Shown here one piece after another: positions 6,654 to 9,722 of a stretch of DNA of 9,722 nt. Every line of letters starts with the position of its first letter. Within the stretch, counting starts at the first letter, position 1. The stretch spans positions 1 to 9,722 of the forward strand of contig DAOVNS010000048.1 in the NCBI GenBank assembly GCA_030630075.1, given 5' to 3'. The position numbers and the translations under genes were made by a program. This stretch comes from a bacterium. Lineage in GTDB: Bacteria > Dependentiae > Babeliae > Babeliales > UASB340. The notes beneath the pieces are model-generated. The model ran no database searches and had not been told where the DNA came from. It was given only the letters and a program-made list of their open reading frames with translations.

Positions 6654-6696
6654 CCGACTTCGCCAAGGCTACGACGGTCACGAAGCTATGGCGGAC
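6642..6696. repeat. GC-rich palindromic repeat element
   Basis: CCGTCG (6644-6649) pairs with CGACGG (6672-6677), and TTCGCCA (6659-6665) with TGGCGGA (6689-6695) allowing one G-T pair, giving alternative interleaved hairpins. GC content is about 60 percent in an AT-rich setting. The core (CTTCGCCAAGGCTACG and TATGGCGGACAG) resembles, from memory, short repeats scattered in several candidate-phylum genomes. It overlaps the 3' end of the lipoprotein gene. Confidence 0.6.
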
Positions 6697-6725
6697 AGAG
6701 AAAAAGTAACAAAAAGGAGGAAATA

Positions 6726-6893
6726 ATGAGTTTTAGGGATGTAGTAAATAAAATAAAAAAAGACGTATCCGAATGTGATACATGCGAAAATTGCGGAGAA
6801 TGCATATCTTCTTGCGAATGCAATAATGTTCCAGAACAACAAGAAGAAAGCCAAGGCTGTGAAAATTGCAATAATTGCAACGAAGAAGAATAA
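6726..6893 (+). CDS. Cysteine-rich 55-aa acidic protein, putative metal binder
   Basis: A short gene with an ideal ribosome-binding site (AGGAGG seven bases before the ATG). The protein begins MSFRDVVNKIKKDVSE, probably a helix, followed by two cysteine clusters: C17, C20, C23, C26, C30, C32, then C45, C48, C51. Spacing is mostly C-x2-C, with Glu and Asn between, and the C-terminus is NEEE. There is no signal peptide, so it is likely cytoplasmic. C-x2-C-x2-C resembles ligand spacing in metallothionein-like, rubredoxin-like or ferredoxin-like sites, but there is no full match to any of these families and no Pro after the last cysteine as in typical 4Fe-4S ferredoxins. It lies 72 nt after the cysteine-containing lipoprotein gene and ends 18 nt before a strong terminator, so the two form a small unit. 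Gene reality is likely; metal binding is inference. Confidence 0.75.
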   Translation: MSFRDVVNKIKKDVSECDTCENCGECISSCECNNVPEQQEESQGCENCNNCNEEE

Positions 6894-6911
6894 AGCTTCT
6901 ATACGAATATT

Positions 6912-6948
6912 AAAAAAGAGCGTATTTTTTTTAAATACGCTCTTTTTT
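6912..6948. terminator. Bidirectional intrinsic terminator
   Basis: A perfect 16-bp stem (6912-6927 with 6933-6948; GAGCGTATTT / AAATACGCTC core) with a five-base loop and A6/T6 at its ends, so it works on both strands. It ends the cysteine-rich gene pair from the left and the M3 oligopeptidase gene from the right, whose stop lies 18 nt away. Confidence 0.95.
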
Positions 6949-6965
6949 GTTAATTTTAAATAGTT

Positions 6966-9089
6966 TTAAACAATTCCATATTCTTTTAAAAATGCATCTT
7001 GATTTGGCTCACGACCTAAAAAATCTATAAGTAAAATATCAGGATCAACACTGCCGCCCTTACCCAAAACTTTATTTATTAATTCTTCGCCCATTTCGTA
7101 GTTCAATAATCCATGTTTTTTAACTTTATCAAACATATCTAACGCAAAGACTCTAGACCACATATAACCATAATATTTAGCACCATAACCAATTAAATGA
7201 CTAAACGACGACTGAAAATGTGATTCCGGATTAAATCTTATATTTGTTATATATTTTTCGTGCAAATTTTTTATAATTTCGTTTGTATCTTTTTGCTCAC
7301 CCTGCAAAAAACAATCTAATGCAATAAAAGAAAGCCATGCTTGTCTTGTAACAAAAAAGCCCGAATCAAACTTTTTAAGAGCAATTTTCTTATCAATAAG
7401 ATCATCCGGTAATTTTTCGCCTGTTTGATAATGTTTACTCACATCTTTTAATATATTTTTATCCCACAACCATTCTTCAAACATCTGTGATGGCATTTCA
7501 ACAAAATCTCTTTTAACATTTGTTCCAGAAAAAGAATTCATTTCCGTTCTTCCAAGCAAACCATGCATTGCATGTCCAAATTCATGGAAAAATGTTTCAA
7601 CATCGCTATGCTTTAAAAGTGCAGGCTTTTCCTTTGTTGCTTTTGGAAAGTTACCAACAACCACAATTACGGCTGGCGTTGATTTATATTCACCTGCTTC
7701 TTTATTCTTTCTTCTGGTTGTTTCAACTATATCCATCATGCATGCATGACCATATTTATTGTCTCTAGGATAAAGATCTAAAAACAAAGTTCCGCGCAAT
7801 TCATTGTTAATTTTATCGAAGACTTCAACAACTTTTACGTCTTCGTGCCATAAATCTTTTACATTATCAACAAACTTAAATTCTAAATTCAAAAACTTTT
7901 GATATATTTCAAAAATCTTTTCTAATGTATTTTGAACTGGAAAATATTTTGCTATTTCTCTTTCATCTACTTTGAAATGTTTCTTTTTATAACACGCTTT
8001 TACATAAGACATATCCCATGGATTCATTTTTCCATCTTCATCAAGTTCAACACTCTCGGGAAGTTCTTTTATAAGCTCAGCAAATTCTTTGTCTGTTTTT
8101 ATCATTGTTTTTTTAAGAAGACCCGATAAAAACTCTTGTGCCCTTTGTGGAGTTTTTACCATCTGACTATCCAAATTTAAATGTGTAAAACTCTGAAATC
8201 CTAATTTTTTTGCTAACTGATCTCTTTTTTTAATTATCGAATTTAAAAGATCTATGTTTTGAGGATAGGCTCGATTGGTAAAAATATGATTTAAATTTTT
8301 TCTTGTATCAGCAACAGAACAATGCTGCATAACTTCAAAATAAATTGGATAATCACAAGTTAAGATATATTTTCCATCATCATCTTTTTTTAGATTTTCA
8401 ATAAAATCTTTTTCTAAACCCTTTAAATCTTTTTCTTCTACAACAATAAAACTTTTATCTGTATTAACATTTTTATCAAATTCTAATCCCAATTTGGATA
8501 TATCTCTTTGAATAGCTTTTACTTCTTCAAAGTCTTTCTCTGGCAAATTAAATCCTTGCCTTTTAAAGTCACGCATACTTTTTTCTAAAAAATACTGCTC
8601 TTCAGAATTAAGATTCGCTTTTTTGATATTTTCACCATCAATATATTCTTTAACAGCCTTGTAAATATCGCGATTCATAAACTCATCAACTGCAAACTCT
8701 CTAAGTTTTATTGCAGCATCATGACAAGCATTACGTGTCTCATCATTAGGACTTATCATTTCAAGACTTTCTATGCCATTTGTAGCAACACTAAATCGTG
8801 CTTCAAGCTTATCCAAAGCTAAAGGAGTATTTTCAAAAGTTCTTTCTTCTGATTTTATTTTTAAAATTCCATCTAAATCTTTTGTTACCATATCCTTTGC
8901 AAGTTCTACTCGTTTTTCAACATCCGCAGAACTTTTTGGAAAAATATTTACAACGTCATCAACATCTTTAAATTTTCCATTAACTATTTGATTAAAATCT
9001 TGCATTTTTATCGCTTCCTGATCTTTCGCCCAAAACTTGCATCCACTAAAACATAATAAAATTAGAATAAAAGCACCTTTTTTATTCAT
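6966..9089 (-). CDS. M3-family zinc oligopeptidase (thimet oligopeptidase/neurolysin-like), predicted lipoprotein
   Basis: 707 aa, close to the 680-690 of thimet oligopeptidase. It cleaves short peptides in a deep channel. The zinc site is HEFGH at 502-506 (His502, His506, catalytic Glu503), with third ligand Glu531 in DFVEMPSQMFEEW. The stretch FSGTNVKRDFVEMPSQ and the end (HLIGYGAKYYGYMW at 631-644, FLGREPNQDAF at 690-700) are those of the neurolysin/thimet branch. From H631 to Y635 it appears one residue shorter than the animal enzymes' H-L-A-G-G-Y loop. Residues 1-17 form a lipoprotein signal (basic start, ILILLCF core, SGC with Cys17), so it is probably membrane-anchored outside the cytoplasm, unusual for a family that is mostly cytosolic. 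Start supported by the signal peptide and by AGGAG three bases upstream. It follows the aldehyde dehydrogenase gene by 83 nt on the same strand. Confidence 0.95.
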   Translation of the reverse strand: MNKKGAFILILLCFSGCKFWAKDQEAIKMQDFNQIVNGKFKDVDDVVNIFPKSSADVEKRVELAKDMVTKDLDGILKIKSEERTFENTPLALDKLEARFSVATNGIESLEMISPNDETRNACHDAAIKLREFAVDEFMNRDIYKAVKEYIDGENIKKANLNSEEQYFLEKSMRDFKRQGFNLPEKDFEEVKAIQRDISKLGLEFDKNVNTDKSFIVVEEKDLKGLEKDFIENLKKDDDGKYILTCDYPIYFEVMQHCSVADTRKNLNHIFTNRAYPQNIDLLNSIIKKRDQLAKKLGFQSFTHLNLDSQMVKTPQRAQEFLSGLLKKTMIKTDKEFAELIKELPESVELDEDGKMNPWDMSYVKACYKKKHFKVDEREIAKYFPVQNTLEKIFEIYQKFLNLEFKFVDNVKDLWHEDVKVVEVFDKINNELRGTLFLDLYPRDNKYGHACMMDIVETTRRKNKEAGEYKSTPAVIVVVGNFPKATKEKPALLKHSDVETFFHEFGHAMHGLLGRTEMNSFSGTNVKRDFVEMPSQMFEEWLWDKNILKDVSKHYQTGEKLPDDLIDKKIALKKFDSGFFVTRQAWLSFIALDCFLQGEQKDTNEIIKNLHEKYITNIRFNPESHFQSSFSHLIGYGAKYYGYMWSRVFALDMFDKVKKHGLLNYEMGEELINKVLGKGGSVDPDILLIDFLGREPNQDAFLKEYGIV

Positions 9090-9172
9090 AAACTCCTAAC
9101 CCTTCTTTGTAAAAAATTAAACGACTACTCGGAAGAAGGAATATAACAAATCTTTAATATCTTCTCAAAAAA

Positions 9173-9722
9173 TCAAAACCCCAAAAAACGCAAAATAGTT
9201 TTAAGACTTTTAAGCGAAATATTAAATTTTGGATAACGAATTTTAGTTAAAAAATCAAAAAAGAATGGATTTTTAAAAACACTTTTTGAATGCGAAAAAG
9301 TATCAAAAGAAGATTTTCCATGATATTTGCCAAAACCACTCTCACCAACTCCGCCAAAAGGAAGACCATTTATTGATAGTTGAATAATAGTATCATTAAA
9401 ACAAACGGTACCCGAAGATGTTTTTTGCTCTATCTTATTTTGCCTAATTTTATCATTTGAAAAAAAATACAAAACTAATGGTTTTGGTCTGTTATTAATA
9501 AAACTTATAACGTCATTAAGTTCCTCGTATTCAAGAATAGGTAAAATTGGACCAAAAATTTCCTCTCGCATCAAATCATCATCATATTTAACTTGATCAA
9601 CAAGAGTTGGTTCAATTTTTAAACTTTGTTCATCAGTATTTCCACCAAAAACTATATTTGCACCCACCAAAAGATTTTTTAATCTATCAAAATGTTTTTG
9701 ATTAATAATTTTTCCATAATCA
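9173..9722 (-). CDS. Class-3 aldehyde dehydrogenase, C-terminal part (5' end beyond the window)
   Basis: The frame is open to the right edge, so at least 182 codons are present; the TTG at 9670 is internal, not a start. Just inside the edge it reads DYGKIINQKHFDRL, then GG, IEPTLV, REEIFGPILPILEYEE, SSGTVCFNDT, LPFGGVGESGFGKYHGKSS and FDTFSHSKSVFKNP. This is the order seen in the ALDH3 (fatty or aromatic aldehyde dehydrogenase) branch, which oxidises aldehydes to acids with NAD(P). The FDTFSHSKSV and RYPKF region near the C-terminus is typical of ALDH3. The catalytic cysteine and NAD-binding Rossmann motifs would be upstream of the window. The end, ILRFLGF, is basic and hydrophobic, and could touch membrane as in some fatty aldehyde dehydrogenases. 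The M3 peptidase gene follows 83 nt downstream and may be co-transcribed. Confidence 0.93.
   Translation of the reverse strand, partial: DYGKIINQKHFDRLKNLLVGANIVFGGNTDEQSLKIEPTLVDQVKYDDDLMREEIFGPILPILEYEELNDVISFINNRPKPLVLYFFSNDKIRQNKIEQKTSSGTVCFNDTIIQLSINGLPFGGVGESGFGKYHGKSSFDTFSHSKSVFKNPFFFDFLTKIRYPKFNISLKSLKTILRFLGF

Noticed and set aside
6775..6963. 62-codon plus-strand frame overlapping the cysteine-rich gene
   Set aside because: It runs through the terminator stem, has no ribosome-binding site, and competes with a frame that has AGGAGG and a patterned cysteine sequence.

Overview
The window is a low-GC stretch (roughly one third G+C by eye) from a bacterium. Coding is spaced and bacterial in style, with Shine-Dalgarno sites, sigma70-like promoters and intrinsic terminators. 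Two predicted lipoproteins with lipoboxes and a CarD/CdnL-type RNA polymerase regulator are present. No rRNA, tRNA or phylum-specific marker is visible, so assignment is weak. The combination (AT-rich genome, CarD, lone dnaK, eukaryote-like M3 oligopeptidase as a lipoprotein, scattered GC-rich palindromic repeats) would fit a candidate-phylum, possibly host-associated lineage such as Dependentiae, but this is a guess.

Layout. The left edge carries, on the minus strand, the CarD/CdnL regulator gene followed by the start of miaA (tRNA dimethylallyltransferase, cut by the window edge). Divergent from them on the plus strand are a 162-codon membrane-anchored protein of unknown function with pentapeptide repeats (1009-1497) and a TTG-started polytopic membrane protein resembling Wzx/MOP-type polysaccharide flippases (1804-3180).

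A 1.2-kb non-coding block follows (3181-4409). Its left part is T-rich and G-poor, then comes a C-rich, almost G-free stretch, then a GC-rich island with nested inverted repeats (about 3800-4060). It ends in the dnaK promoter and leader, which contains a terminator-like hairpin. dnaK (4410-6326; the ATG at 4410 is preferred over the upstream TTG at 4398) encodes a full 638-aa Hsp70 and ends at a strong terminator.

A small two-gene unit follows: a 57-aa cysteine-containing lipoprotein (6480-6653) and a 55-aa protein with nine cysteines (6726-6893). A GC-rich palindromic repeat lies between them and supplies the lipoprotein's stop codon. A 16-bp bidirectional terminator (6912-6948) separates this unit from the convergent minus-strand genes: a thimet-oligopeptidase/neurolysin-like M3 metallopeptidase with a lipoprotein signal (6966-9089), and upstream of it the C-terminal part of a class-3 aldehyde dehydrogenase running off the right edge (9173-9722).

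The genes do not form one pathway. They are mostly housekeeping functions (transcription control, tRNA modification, protein folding, peptide turnover, aldehyde oxidation, probable envelope glycan export). The least explained parts are the cysteine-rich pair and the structured non-coding block before dnaK.
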